64,000 bases of DNA, from contig DFLT01000007.1 of the NCBI GenBank assembly GCA_002375465.1, forward strand, positions 198,151 to 262,150, given 5' to 3'. Numbering within the stretch: the stretch's first letter is position 1; the number at the start of each line of letters is the position of its first letter. The DNA comes from Alphaproteobacteria bacterium UBA3612 (lineage in GTDB: Bacteria; Pseudomonadota; Alphaproteobacteria; Sphingomonadales; Sphingomonadaceae). The position numbers and the translations under genes were made by a program. The notes beneath the pieces were generated by a model. That model saw only the letters and a list, made by a program, of their open reading frames with translations. It was not told the DNA's origin and searched no databases. Positions 41,254-51,007 of the stretch are shown piece after piece.

Positions 41254-43043
41254 CTGACGGTGCTCCACTTTGCGGACAACAGGCTGGCGCAATTGATTAT
41301 ACCTACCAGCGAGTAAGTCTGCGGAAAGTTTCCCCAAAGTTCATCCGTTGTGAAATCGAGATCTTCCGACAGCAGGCCGGAGGGTGTGCGGTGGCCCAGC
41401 ATCGTTTCGAACAGCTCCCGCGCCTCCTCGTCGCGCCCCGCAAGATGCAGTGCCTCGATCAGCCAGAAGGTACAGATGTTGAACGCGGTCTCGGGCGTTC
41501 CAAAGTCATCCTCATGTGCATAGCGCAGCATGTGTTCGCCGCGCCGAAGGTCCTTTTCGATGGCTGCGAAGGTTGCCTGAAAACGTGGATCGTCGGCCTT
41601 CACGAAGCGCAGCTCGACCATTTGAAGAAGGCTGGCATCGAGAATTTCGCCTTCGAAAGACGATGCATAATGCCCCGCCTCCTCGTTCCAGGCGCGCGTC
41701 TCGATCGTGGCGCGGATCTTTTCCGCACGTTCACGCCAGAAAGCGCGGCGGTCTTCGCGGCCAAGCCGCTCCGCGACATTGGCAAGGCGGTCGCAGGCGG
41801 CCCAGCTCATGACGCTGGAATAGGTGTGGATCTGCTGCATCGTGCGGAATTCCCACAGTCCCGCGTCGGGCTGGTCGTGCATCTGCCACGCCATTTCCCC
41901 CACGCTTTCCAGGCTGCGGAAATCGCGGTCGTCGGCCCTGCGCAGAAGGCGGTCGTCGATGAAGGCCTGCACGGTCGGCAGCACGATCTGGCCATAGGCA
42001 TCGTGCTGCACCTGCGTATAGGCGGCGTTGCCGATCCTGACCGGTCCCATGCCGCGATATCCAGACAGAGAGGTGGCGACACTTTCATCCAGTTCGGCAA
42101 CGCCCATCACTGAATAAAGGGGCTGCACCTGGCCGCCGGCCGCATTGTCCACGATGTTTCGCAAATAGCCGAGATATTTTTCCAGCACGTCCAATGCGCC
42201 GAGGCCGTTAAGCGCCTGAACCGTGTAATAGGAGTCGCGGATCCAGCAATATCGGTAATCCCAATTGCGTTCAGATCCCGGAGATTCCGGGATCGAGGTG
42301 GTCAGCGCCGCCACGATGGCGCCTGTCTCCTCATGCTGACAAAGTTTCAGGGTGATGGCGGCGCGGATGACGGCCGACTGCCATTCCATCGGCGTGGCCA
42401 GGCCGCGGACCCATACCTGCCAGTAGCGCAGCGTTTCGCGCAGCATATTCTCGACGTCCTGGGTGACATTGCCGGCAAAGGGCTCATCGGGGCCAAGAAA
42501 GAAATGCAGATCGCGTTCGACGCGAAATGTCCGTTGCTCCAGAACATAGCCGACAGGCGCGTTGGTCGACAGACGGATCGCCTGCGGCCCGACGATGTAG
42601 CGTATGTGATTGGTCCCGTTCGTGGTGGGCGCGATTTCGGCTCCATGTCCGCGCATGGGGGCAAGGCGCACGCGCATGCGGGGGCTGCCGGCCAAATGGC
42701 GTACGATACGAACGAAGGCGACGGGGCGGTACATGCGACCGGAGCGTTCGAAGCGCGGACAGAAATCGACGATTTCGAGTGCGCTGCCGTCCTTTGCAGT
42801 CAACCGGGTGGTGAGGACGGCGCTGTTGCGTTCATATTGCTGTTCGGACGATACCTGCCCCTCCAGCTCGAAGCGCCAGACGCCGCGATCCTGCCGCTCT
42901 CCATTCAGAAGGGAGCAGAATATCGGATCGCCGTCGACCCTGGGGACGCATCCCCACACCAGGCCGCCGGTTTCATCGATCAGGCCGCTGACCTGGCAAT
43001 TGCCGATGGGCCACAGGTTAAGGCTGCTTTTCGGTATATTCAC
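41250..43043 (-). CDS. Glycoside hydrolase family 15 protein in the trehalose operon
   Basis: The 597-residue protein is of the bacterial GH15 (glucoamylase/trehalase-like) type. The N-terminal WPIGNCQVSGLIDETGGLVWGCVPRVDGDPIF is typical of the non-secreted bacterial group. The catalytic (alpha/alpha)6 barrel contains ERNWDYRYCWIRDSYYT and, near the end, SEDLDFTTDELWGNFPQTYS. It has no signal peptide, so it is cytosolic. The substrate is unknown; trehalose or alpha-glucan are the obvious candidates from its place between otsB and otsA, overlapping each by 4 nt. Confidence 0.92.
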   Translation of the reverse strand: MNIPKSSLNLWPIGNCQVSGLIDETGGLVWGCVPRVDGDPIFCSLLNGERQDRGVWRFELEGQVSSEQQYERNSAVLTTRLTAKDGSALEIVDFCPRFERSGRMYRPVAFVRIVRHLAGSPRMRVRLAPMRGHGAEIAPTTNGTNHIRYIVGPQAIRLSTNAPVGYVLEQRTFRVERDLHFFLGPDEPFAGNVTQDVENMLRETLRYWQVWVRGLATPMEWQSAVIRAAITLKLCQHEETGAIVAALTTSIPESPGSERNWDYRYCWIRDSYYTVQALNGLGALDVLEKYLGYLRNIVDNAAGGQVQPLYSVMGVAELDESVATSLSGYRGMGPVRIGNAAYTQVQHDAYGQIVLPTVQAFIDDRLLRRADDRDFRSLESVGEMAWQMHDQPDAGLWEFRTMQQIHTYSSVMSWAACDRLANVAERLGREDRRAFWRERAEKIRATIETRAWNEEAGHYASSFEGEILDASLLQMVELRFVKADDPRFQATFAAIEKDLRRGEHMLRYAHEDDFGTPETAFNICTFWLIEALHLAGRDEEARELFETMLGHRTPSGLLSEDLDFTTDELWGNFPQTYSLVGIINCASLLSAKWSTVR

Positions 43044-43786
43044 AGGTTCAGCTCCAGCCAGTCGTAAACGGCCCGGGTGTCCTCCAGGCGATATTGCGCT
43101 GCGGTTGGACGACTTTGCCCGACCAGTACGCCGAAACCGCCCATGGACCGCGCCGCGGAAAACCCGTCCTCGTCGGTGATGTCGTCACCGATGAAGACCG
43201 GATAGCTCTCCACAAAGGGCGCCTCGTACATCAGTGTCTCGACGGCGGCGCCCTTGTGGAAGCCCGATGGCATCAATTCTGCGACCATCTTTCCGCGCGT
43301 TACCTGCAGCGGGTGCTGCCGTGCCATCTCGTCGGCGAAGGCGAGGATTTCTTCAGCGCGATCGGGGGCCGCACGATAGTGGAGGGCGGCACCCATGGGT
43401 TTCTCCTCGTAGATTACCCCTTCATGCGCATCCGCAAAGGCCCGGATCGCCTGCAGCACCGTGCCAGGCAGCGAGCGGGCGGCCCGGCTGAGCATTTTTC
43501 CATCCGCCAGACGCACCTCCCCGCCGTGGGAGCCGCCCATGGCGATCGCAGGCGTTCCCAGATGCCGTTCAATGTCGCGCAAGGCGCGGCCGCTTACGAG
43601 GGCCAGCCTTTGGCCGATACGCGCTCCCAGCGTCTCCAGGGCTAGCCCAAGCCCTTGGGGAACCTCGATCTGGTCGGGTCCGGGAGCGATGGCGACGAGC
43701 GTCCCGTCGAAATCCAGGAATAACGATACCACCGACAGGCTGGACAGAGGCGGGGGCGAACGAAGTTCGGGGGGCTCTTCAGTCAT
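43040..43786 (-). CDS. otsB: Trehalose-6-phosphate phosphatase
   Basis: The 248-residue HAD phosphatase has the nucleophile motif LFLDFDGTLV and the late acidic motif FIGDDITDEDGF. It dephosphorylates trehalose-6-phosphate. The ATG at 43786 (MTEEPPEL) is preferred; a TTG 36 nt upstream is possible, and the nearby GGGAGG does not settle the choice. It is the first gene of the operon, with a 4-nt overlap into the GH15 gene. Confidence 0.95.
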   Translation of the reverse strand: MTEEPPELRSPPPLSSLSVVSLFLDFDGTLVAIAPGPDQIEVPQGLGLALETLGARIGQRLALVSGRALRDIERHLGTPAIAMGGSHGGEVRLADGKMLSRAARSLPGTVLQAIRAFADAHEGVIYEEKPMGAALHYRAAPDRAEEILAFADEMARQHPLQVTRGKMVAELMPSGFHKGAAVETLMYEAPFVESYPVFIGDDITDEDGFSAARSMGGFGVLVGQSRPTAAQYRLEDTRAVYDWLELNL

Positions 43787-43874
43787 ACTATCCGCGAATA
43801 AGAATCTGCCTCCCTTATGCAAGGGGGTCCGTGCGAAGTCTTGCCGGACGCCCGCTTCGCATTAGGAGAGGCGC

Positions 43875-45146
43875 ATGACCGCCGCCGCCCCAGTTTCCGC
43901 AACGCGCGGCTCCCTTCTATTTATTTTTGCGCTCGTCCTCATCGACATGATCGGCTTTGGCATCATCATGCCGGTCCTGCCCGCGCTGATCGTCGAATTG
44001 ACCGGCGATACGATTGCCGGCGCGGCGGTCGATGCGGGATGGCTGGCCTTCGTCTATGCAGCGATGCAGTTCATTTTCGGCCCCATCATGGGCAATTTGT
44101 CCGACCGGTTCGGCCGCCGCCCCGTTCTGCTGGCCACGCTTCTCGCTTATTCGATAAATTACGCCCTGATGGGTCTGGCGCCGACTTTGCTCTGGCTATT
44201 CGTCGGGCGGCTGCTGGCGGGTATTACCGGCGCCAGTTTCAGTGCGGCCTATGCCTATGTCGCCGATGTCACGCCGGCCGAGAAGCGGGCGCAGAATTTC
44301 GGTCTGATCGGCGTCGCTTTCGGCCTGGGCTTTATTGTCGGCCCCGCGCTTGGCGGCATATTGGGAGAATATGGCACCCGCTTGCCCTTTTTTGCTGCAG
44401 GGGGCCTCGCGCTGGCCAACGCCGTCTTCGGCTTCTTCTGCCTGAATGAGAGTCTGCCGCCTGAAAAGCGTCGCCCGTTCTCGCTCATCCGGTCGAACGC
44501 CGTCAGCGCGCTGAGGGAGCTTGGCCGGCAGGACAAGGTGGTGATCTGGTATGCGGGCGCGCTGCTGGTGTGGATGACGGCGCACATGGTCTATCCGATC
44601 ATCTGGGCATTCTACGGAATCGAAGCCTTTGGATGGTCGGAGCGCATGGTCGGCATTTCCCTGGCGGGGGTGGGGCTTTCCAGTGCCATCGTCCAAGGCG
44701 TGCTGATTCGGACGATCGTGCCGCGTGTCGGCGAACGCCGCGCGGTTATGTTGGGGGTGGGGTGCCTACTTGCGGCTGCGCTGATCTACCTGTTCGCGGA
44801 GCATGAGATATGGGTGCCGATCGCCATTGCCGTCGGATCGCTGCAGGGCCTGGTGCAACCATCCATCAATGGCCTGATGAGCCGCGCTGTCGACGAACGC
44901 AGCCAAGGGGAACTGCAGGGCGCCGTGGCCAGCATTTCCAGCCTTTCCGCCGTCATCGGACCGCTCGTATATACGCGGGTCTTTTACGCCTTCACCGCGC
45001 CGGGGGCGGTCATCTACCTGCCGGGCGCGGCCTTTGCCCTTGCCGGTGTCGTTGCCATAGGGGCGCTGGCCCTGTTCCTGCGCGGCAACACGCTGCACGG
45101 TGTTGCGTTCGTCAGGCCCTCGCCACGCGAAGGACAGGGTTTCTAG
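43875..45146 (+). CDS. MFS transporter of the TCR/Tet (DHA1) type
   Basis: The 423-residue permease has 12 predicted hydrophobic helices. The motif FGPIMGNLSDRFGRRPVLL is the major-facilitator loop 2-3 signature, and the N-terminal IDMIGFGIIMPVLP resembles TetA-like antiporters. It probably exports a small molecule by proton antiport. Substrate and resistance phenotype cannot be inferred. AGGAGAGGCGC precedes the ATG. The last 4 nt overlap the convergent gene. Confidence 0.9.
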   Translation: MTAAAPVSATRGSLLFIFALVLIDMIGFGIIMPVLPALIVELTGDTIAGAAVDAGWLAFVYAAMQFIFGPIMGNLSDRFGRRPVLLATLLAYSINYALMGLAPTLLWLFVGRLLAGITGASFSAAYAYVADVTPAEKRAQNFGLIGVAFGLGFIVGPALGGILGEYGTRLPFFAAGGLALANAVFGFFCLNESLPPEKRRPFSLIRSNAVSALRELGRQDKVVIWYAGALLVWMTAHMVYPIIWAFYGIEAFGWSERMVGISLAGVGLSSAIVQGVLIRTIVPRVGERRAVMLGVGCLLAAALIYLFAEHEIWVPIAIAVGSLQGLVQPSINGLMSRAVDERSQGELQGAVASISSLSAVIGPLVYTRVFYAFTAPGAVIYLPGAAFALAGVVAIGALALFLRGNTLHGVAFVRPSPREGQGF

Positions 45147-45916
45147 CGAACCTGGAACAGCTTCATGCCGTGCCGGGCATAAGCCAGCGCGAAAATCTGG
45201 TTGCGAAACAGGCGGCGTTTGCCCCGGCGGCCGCGCGCGATCCATATTCCGCTGGGATGATGGAAGACATCCGGCCAAATCTCGTCAGCCTCTTCCAAAA
45301 TGCGATCTTTTTCCTCGCTGCGGAGGCCCCGCCATGGCGCAACGATCTTTGCGCGCCGCGTCCAGTAGAGCCTGACGGCGATCACGAGCAAAACAAGCAC
45401 GCCGGCGATGATGGCAAGGGTTTGCAGCGAAATGGGCGAAGGCCGGCGTATCGGCGCCGTGGTGGCAGGGGCATTGCCGGAAAGGGTGCGGATTTCGCCC
45501 TGTTCGGCGTTCATCCGTTCGACGCTGCCGTCGCCGCCGGAAATGACGCCGATTCCGTTGGGGCCGACCGTCACCGCATAAAGCGCGCGGTCGACGCACT
45601 TAATCTTCAGCGACATGAACGACCCGCTTCGCACGAAATTCTGATAGGCCTCGACCGCAGGGCAGTCCGCATTGACCTCGGTCATTACCGCGCTGACCAG
45701 CTTGTCGACATCGGATCCGTTTTCTTCGGCGGACAGTGCGCGAAACAGCCGCTCCGATGCTGTGCCGATGGGTTGATCCGCCGCGTCGCCGACAAACCCT
45801 TCCGGCGAGGAAATTGCCTCATCGTCGGTCAGTACGGCATCCGGCATGCTGGGTTGCGCCGAGGCCACCGATGCAACGGATAATGACAAAAACGTGCATA
45901 TCGCGAGGGGACGCAT
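45143..45916 (-). CDS. Membrane-anchored protein of unknown function
   Basis: The 257-residue protein has a signal peptide (CTFLSLSVASVASAQ) and an extracytoplasmic domain with two Cys (in NADCPAV and IKCVDRAL). A membrane helix (LAIIAGVLVLLVIAVRLYW, about 170-188) and a basic cytoplasmic tail with a GIWIARGRRGKRRLF segment follow. I do not recognise a family. Inside-out topology suggests a signalling or assembly role, but nothing proves it. It overlaps the convergent MFS gene by 4 nt and ends near tRNA-Thr. Confidence 0.75.
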   Translation of the reverse strand: MRPLAICTFLSLSVASVASAQPSMPDAVLTDDEAISSPEGFVGDAADQPIGTASERLFRALSAEENGSDVDKLVSAVMTEVNADCPAVEAYQNFVRSGSFMSLKIKCVDRALYAVTVGPNGIGVISGGDGSVERMNAEQGEIRTLSGNAPATTAPIRRPSPISLQTLAIIAGVLVLLVIAVRLYWTRRAKIVAPWRGLRSEEKDRILEEADEIWPDVFHHPSGIWIARGRRGKRRLFRNQIFALAYARHGMKLFQVR

Positions 45917-45962
45917 ATCGTTACCTTAAAGCCCAAACCACGATCGCGCTTCCCTAGGGGAA

Positions 45963-46037
<75 letters not shown>

Positions 46038-46105
46038 ATGTTCCGGGAATGCGCGCCTGCTATGAGCGCAGGCGGGTTAATGTCAAGCGAATGGGAGCAT
46101 TGAGA

Positions 46106-46234
46106 ATGTCGGAAAAGGCGGACGAGCGCAAGGAACGGCTGGCAAAAGCGCTGCGGGAAAACCTGCGGCGACGCAAAACGGCCATCAAGGGTGAGGCCGC
46201 CGATACGTCGCCAAAGCAGGATCCGGAACGCTGA
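46106..46234 (+). CDS. Small basic protein, unknown
   Basis: A 42-codon frame starts at ATG 46106 with GGGAGC upstream. It encodes a charged helical peptide (SEKADERKERLAKALRENLRRRK) followed by a Thr/Ser/Pro tail. Peptides of this kind recur after tRNA genes in related genomes to my recollection, but I cannot name a family. The longer frame from 45962 runs through the tRNA and is rejected. Confidence 0.55.
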   Translation: MSEKADERKERLAKALRENLRRRKTAIKGEAADTSPKQDPER

Positions 46235-46237
46235 TCG

Positions 46238-48040
46238 TCAGACGGCGCGCGTCGCTGTCGCCAGCCACGACATGTCCTCCGGCGATTTCAGCTCTGGGGA
46301 AATTTTTTCTTGAACTTCAGCGTGGTAGCCGTTCAGCCATGCGCGCTCCTCGTCCGTCAGCATCGATAATTCGACCAAGGTGAGGTCGATGGGCGCAAAG
46401 GTGATGGTTTCGAATCCCAGCCATTCGCCCTCGCCACCATCGACGTCCTTTTCGACGACGATCACCAGGTTTTCGATGCGGATGCCGAAAGCACCCTCTT
46501 TATAATAGCCTGGTTCATTGGAAAGAATCATGCCGGCCTGCAGTGGCTCGTCGGGCGCTGCGGCGGGATTGGTGGCGGCGACGATCCGTTGCGGTCCTTC
46601 ATGCACGCTCAGGAAGCTACCAACACCGTGGCCTGTGCCATGGCCATAATCGACCCCGGCCCGCCACAGGTGCATGCGGGCGAGCGCGTCCAGCTGCGAC
46701 CCGCGTGTGCCCTTGGGGAAAATCTGCGTCGCAAGCGTGATGTGCCCTTTCAGGACGCGCGTGTAGCGCTCTTTCATTTCCTGAGTAGGCTTACCGTTGA
46801 TCAGGGTGCGGGTAACGTCCGTCGTGCCATCGGAATATTGGCCGCCCGAATCGACCAGATAGATGCTGTTGCATTCGATGTTGCGATTCGTTTCCGGCGA
46901 TACGCGATAGTGCGGCAAGGCGGCGTTCGGACCGGCCGCGCTGATCGTGTCGAAACTGAGGTCGTGCAGCATGTTCGATTCCCGCCGCAGATCCTCCAGC
47001 TTCTTTGCTGCGGTCAATTCATCTAGATCGCCGGACGAAGCGGTCTCTGAAAACCATTTCAGGAACCGGGTCAGCGCTGCGCCATCGCGGACATGGGCGG
47101 CGCGTGTGCCGGAAAGCTCCGCCTCGTTCTTGACGGCCTTTGCAAGGATGACCGGGTCACGCTTCTCTATGATCCTGCCGCCGGCATCGCCGACGATCTG
47201 GAAAATCGCCGCGACGCATGTGTCGGGATCGAGGGCAATCGCAGCGCCCGTTTTCGCTAGGTCTGCCAATGCGTCGGGAAACGCATCCGGAGGGCGAACG
47301 GTAATGTCGGGGCCAAGGTGCGCCTCTACTTCCGGCGTCACCTTTTCGGGCGCGGTGAACAGCGATGCGGTGCCGTCCTTCTTCACGATGGCGAAGGCGA
47401 GTGCGACGGGCGTGCGGGAAACGTCCGTGCCGCGAATGTTGAACAGCCAGGCTACCGAATCGAGCGCCGCGATCACCACGGCGTCGGCCTTTTTTTCGGT
47501 CAGCCATTTGGCGATATCGGCGCGCTTCTCCGACGAGCTTTTGCCGGCAAAGGCTTCGCCATGGACCTTGATAGGCGCTGCACTGGGCGCAGGTCTGTCG
47601 GTCCACACGGCATCAATGGGATTATCTGCAACCGGGACCAGGGCCATATTCTTCGCGCGCAGACGCTTTTCAGTGCCGTTCACCCATTTCCGGGTCGCGA
47701 GCCATGCATCGTAACCGATGCGCATCCCGTCGGCGGCTTCCTGCTCCAGCCAGTCTGCGGCCATCACCCTTGGTACATCCTGGTAACTGTAGAGCCCGCC
47801 GTCGACCTGATCGCGAACCTGAACCTTGTAGCGGCCGTCAGTAAAGATCGCCGCCTTGTCCTGCAGCACGGCGGCACTTCCCGCGGACCCCTGAAAGCCT
47901 GTCAGCCACCGCAGCCTGTTGGCATATTCGCCGACATATTCCGACATATGTTCGTCGGTAAGCGGAACGACGAAGCCGTCGAGTTCTCGCTGTTTCAATT
48001 CTTGCCTAAGGGCAGCGATGCGGTCTGTGGAAGCTGTCAT
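46238..48040 (-). CDS. Xaa-Pro aminopeptidase (M24B family)
   Basis: The 600-residue protein has the three-domain architecture of large aminopeptidase P: two creatinase-like N-terminal domains and a C-terminal pita-bread domain. The metal-binding residues lie in YLVDSGGQYSDGTTDVTRT (two Asp), GHGTGHGVGSFLSVHEGP (His) and LSNEPGYYKEGAFGIRIENL (two Glu). It removes an N-terminal residue preceding proline. There is no signal peptide, so it is cytosolic. Confidence 0.96.
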   Translation of the reverse strand: MTASTDRIAALRQELKQRELDGFVVPLTDEHMSEYVGEYANRLRWLTGFQGSAGSAAVLQDKAAIFTDGRYKVQVRDQVDGGLYSYQDVPRVMAADWLEQEAADGMRIGYDAWLATRKWVNGTEKRLRAKNMALVPVADNPIDAVWTDRPAPSAAPIKVHGEAFAGKSSSEKRADIAKWLTEKKADAVVIAALDSVAWLFNIRGTDVSRTPVALAFAIVKKDGTASLFTAPEKVTPEVEAHLGPDITVRPPDAFPDALADLAKTGAAIALDPDTCVAAIFQIVGDAGGRIIEKRDPVILAKAVKNEAELSGTRAAHVRDGAALTRFLKWFSETASSGDLDELTAAKKLEDLRRESNMLHDLSFDTISAAGPNAALPHYRVSPETNRNIECNSIYLVDSGGQYSDGTTDVTRTLINGKPTQEMKERYTRVLKGHITLATQIFPKGTRGSQLDALARMHLWRAGVDYGHGTGHGVGSFLSVHEGPQRIVAATNPAAAPDEPLQAGMILSNEPGYYKEGAFGIRIENLVIVVEKDVDGGEGEWLGFETITFAPIDLTLVELSMLTDEERAWLNGYHAEVQEKISPELKSPEDMSWLATATRAV

Positions 48041-48109
48041 GCATGCTCATATTGGCGTCGGCGTCGCCATTGGCAAGCGGACGACCACCGGCCGCAGGGC
48101 CGTCGCGCC

Positions 48110-48907
48110 CTAGAACCATTCCAACGCCCGTGCGATGCCATAGAGGCTCGTCAAGGTTAGGATAACGCCGACCATCAGGAGAAGCGGCTTGGTTGGAATT
48201 CTCTTTGCCAGATAGGCCCCCAGCGGGGCCGCCGCGACACCGCCGATCAGCAGGCCGAGCGTCGCCTGCGTCAGGATTTCGGGTCCGATCGACAGCAGGA
48301 ACGTTGCGGACACCGCGCCAGCCAGAAAGAATTCCGCACTGTTCACCGTGCCGAGCGTCTTTCGCGGGCTTGCCCCCTGCAGCAGCAAATTAGATGTGAC
48401 CACCGGACCCCAGCCACCACCGCCCGCAGCATCCAGAAAACCGCCCGCGAGGCCGAGAGGCGCGACATATTTCGGTTCGCGGATCTGCGGTGGCCAGCGC
48501 AAGGCGCGATAGGTCAGAACGAGGCCGATAACGGCCAGATAGGTCAGTATGAACGGCTTTGCGACGCTGGCGTCGACCGAGCTGAGCACGTAGGCGCCCA
48601 ATATGCCGCCCGCGACGCCCGGGACGGCCAGCCGCCGGAACAGGCGCCAATCGATGTTGCGGTGATAAAGATGGCTGAGGCCCGATACGCCTGTCGTCGC
48701 CGTTTCCACCGCATGCACACTGGCGGAGGCCAGCACGGGCGGCACGCCCAGGCTGACCAGAATGGTGGTGGAGATAACGCCGAACGCCATGCCCAGGGCA
48801 CCGTCCACCACCTGCGCCGTAAAGCCCACCAGTATGAAAACCAGCAATGTGTCGAACAGCGCCGTAATCCCCCGGGCGGGCGAAGGCCGATCCTTCGCCT
48901 GCCGCAC
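48110..48907 (-). CDS. TauE/SafE-type permease
   Basis: The 265-residue membrane protein has about eight hydrophobic helices. The N-terminal GFTAQVVDGALGMAFGVISTTIL and the second-half AGGFLDAAGGGGWGPVVTSNLL are the paired signatures of the TauE/SafE family of sulfite or organosulfonate exporters and related carriers. The substrate is not predictable. The frame starts at GTG 48907; the first TM helix begins about 15 residues later, so the start could be slightly downstream. Confidence 0.9.
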   Translation of the reverse strand: MRQAKDRPSPARGITALFDTLLVFILVGFTAQVVDGALGMAFGVISTTILVSLGVPPVLASASVHAVETATTGVSGLSHLYHRNIDWRLFRRLAVPGVAGGILGAYVLSSVDASVAKPFILTYLAVIGLVLTYRALRWPPQIREPKYVAPLGLAGGFLDAAGGGGWGPVVTSNLLLQGASPRKTLGTVNSAEFFLAGAVSATFLLSIGPEILTQATLGLLIGGVAAAPLGAYLAKRIPTKPLLLMVGVILTLTSLYGIARALEWF

Positions 48908-48937
48908 AACATAACGTTGAGCGGGCCGCTTAGTTCA

Positions 48938-49762
48938 TCATTCTGTCATTGCCCAGCCGATCGTTCGGGTCAGCCCCCGCGATCCGATGCGGACCGCGCT
49001 GCGTTCGCCGGGCATCCAGCGAACGCCGTGCAGACGCTGCGCCCAATCGGGCAGCACGTCCTGACCCGAGCGCATCAGCAGGTCCACAACCGGCTGCAGC
49101 GCCGGCTTTTGCGCGCGATGGGCAAGAAGGGCCGCAGAAATCTCCCTTACCCGCGCGTCGACAAGAAGCTCGGACCGGACATCGCGCAGAAAGCGCTCGG
49201 CCATGGCCTTGTCCGCCGGCACGTCGCGGGCGCCCAGCCGTTCCGCCACCACAGCATTTTCGGCAAAATAGCGGTCCTGGTCGCTACGCGTCATATTCGG
49301 TTCTCGATAGCGTCTCCAGGCGGCCAGGAAACTGATCAGTTCGGTGACATGTACCCAGTTGAGAAGGTGCGGATCGTTGGCGCTGTAGGGCGTTCCGTCC
49401 GGCAAGGTCCCGTTGACGCGATCGTGAACGGTCCTGACGCGCATGATTGCCGCCTCCGCATCTTCCGTCTGGCCGTAGGTGGTCATGGCAATGAACCGGG
49501 CCGTACGCCGCAGCCGTCCCAGCATGTCCGCCCGAAAATTGGAATGGTCCCACACACCGCCCAGCGCGCCCGGATGCAGCATTTGCAACAGCAGGGCGGA
49601 TATGCCGCCGATCATCATGGTGGCAACATCGCCATGAACGCGGCGCGCTACGGCATGTTCGGGAAAGAGGCCGATGCCCCTTTTGAAATCGTTCCTGCGC
49701 GCGTCGTCAGATGCGAACATGGCACGGATTTCATGGGCGATGCTGTGCCGGATCGGATTCAC
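48938..49762 (-). CDS. MpaB-like oxygenase (DUF2236)
   Basis: This 274-residue protein resembles the ER-bound oxygenase MpaB / latex-clearing protein family. The conserved Arg/His residues that bind b-type haem in that family would lie in segments such as LLLQMLHPGALGGVWDHSNF and NDPHLLNWVHVTEL. The reaction here is unknown; relatives oxidatively cleave alkenes. It is divergent from the phosphotransferase gene. Confidence 0.85.
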   Translation of the reverse strand: MNPIRHSIAHEIRAMFASDDARRNDFKRGIGLFPEHAVARRVHGDVATMMIGGISALLLQMLHPGALGGVWDHSNFRADMLGRLRRTARFIAMTTYGQTEDAEAAIMRVRTVHDRVNGTLPDGTPYSANDPHLLNWVHVTELISFLAAWRRYREPNMTRSDQDRYFAENAVVAERLGARDVPADKAMAERFLRDVRSELLVDARVREISAALLAHRAQKPALQPVVDLLMRSGQDVLPDWAQRLHGVRWMPGERSAVRIGSRGLTRTIGWAMTE

Positions 49763-49934
49763 GAGAATGGTTCCTAATGCAAAATCTCGGTCGACGCGCC
49801 CCCAGCGACAATATGCGCCGCACTTTCAGGGCCGTTAGCGCGCGACCCTGTGATTTTCGTCCATTCGGCAGGTCACACCCTTTCCAATCGGCTTTGTGCG
49901 GGGCACAAGCGGCACAGGTTCTAGGGAGGCCATG

Positions 49935-51002
49935 ATGAGCGACAGGCAGGAGCGTTTTTCCGGCACGCAGGAGGTTCGGGAAGCGCACCGCTTCGACGAG
50001 GCGCGGCTGACGCGCTGGATGACGGAGAATATCGACGGTTTTGCCGGCCCCTTGCAGGTCGCCCAATTCAAGGGGGGACAGTCCAATCCCACCTATCAAC
50101 TCGTCACGCCCGGCAAGACCTATGTCCTGCGGCGAAAGCCGCCTGGGAAGCTGTTGAAATCCGCCCACGCCGTCGACCGGGAATATCGGGTCATCACCGC
50201 CCTGGGAGGGGCCGATTTCCCTGTTCCCCGCACCTACGGCCTGTGCACGGACGAGGATGTCATCGGCACATGGTTCTACGTCATGGATATGGCGGAGGGG
50301 CGGATTTTCTGGGACACCGCCTTCCCCGACGTCCCCGATTCCGAGCGACGCGACTATTTCGATGCGATGAACGCCACCATCGCGCAACTGCACAGCTATG
50401 AACCGGATGCCATTGGCCTGGGGGATTATGGCCGACATGGCGAATATCTGGCGCGCCAGATCGCGCGGTGGGGCGGCCAGTACAAGGCGGACGAGGAAGC
50501 CGGTCATTTCGAGGAGATGGACCGGCTGTACGAATGGCTGGCCGCAAACATTCCAGGGGAGGAGGAAACCCGCGTCGTCCACGGTGATTTCCGCGCCGAC
50601 AACATGGTGTTCCACCCGACGGAGCCGCGTGTCATCGCCGTGCTGGACTGGGAATTGTCCACGCTGGGCGATCCGCTGGCGGATTTTACCTATCATGCCA
50701 TGATGTACCGGATGCCGCCCACATTCACGGCGGGGCTGGCGGGGCGAGACCTGGCGGCGCAAAACATTCCCAGCGAGCAGGAATATGTTGAGGCATATTG
50801 CCGCCGGACGGGGCGCACGACGGTACCCAACACCGATTATTACATGGCGTTCAACATGTTTCGCGTGACGGCCATCATCCACGGAATCAAGGGGCGCTAC
50901 ATTCGCGGCACCGCCTCCAGCAAACATGCCGCCACCATGGCGGAACAGGTCGAGCCCCTGGGGCGATTGGCCTGGGAACAAGCAAAGAAAGCAGGAGCCT
51001 GA
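49935..51002 (+). CDS. APH-fold phosphotransferase (acyl-CoA dehydrogenase 10 N-terminal type)
   Basis: The ATG at 49935 is five bases from GGGAGG; the ATG at 49932 is also in frame. The 355-residue protein has the APH kinase core: GGQSNPTYQL, the catalytic loop HGDFRADNMVF and the Mg-binding LDWELSTLGDPLADF. This subgroup is usually linked to acyl-CoA or hydroxyacid metabolism and not to antibiotic resistance. A dienelactone hydrolase gene follows 5 nt later, suggesting one pathway. The substrate is unknown. Confidence 0.9.
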   Translation: MSDRQERFSGTQEVREAHRFDEARLTRWMTENIDGFAGPLQVAQFKGGQSNPTYQLVTPGKTYVLRRKPPGKLLKSAHAVDREYRVITALGGADFPVPRTYGLCTDEDVIGTWFYVMDMAEGRIFWDTAFPDVPDSERRDYFDAMNATIAQLHSYEPDAIGLGDYGRHGEYLARQIARWGGQYKADEEAGHFEEMDRLYEWLAANIPGEEETRVVHGDFRADNMVFHPTEPRVIAVLDWELSTLGDPLADFTYHAMMYRMPPTFTAGLAGRDLAAQNIPSEQEYVEAYCRRTGRTTVPNTDYYMAFNMFRVTAIIHGIKGRYIRGTASSKHAATMAEQVEPLGRLAWEQAKKAGA

Positions 51003-51007
51003 TAGAT

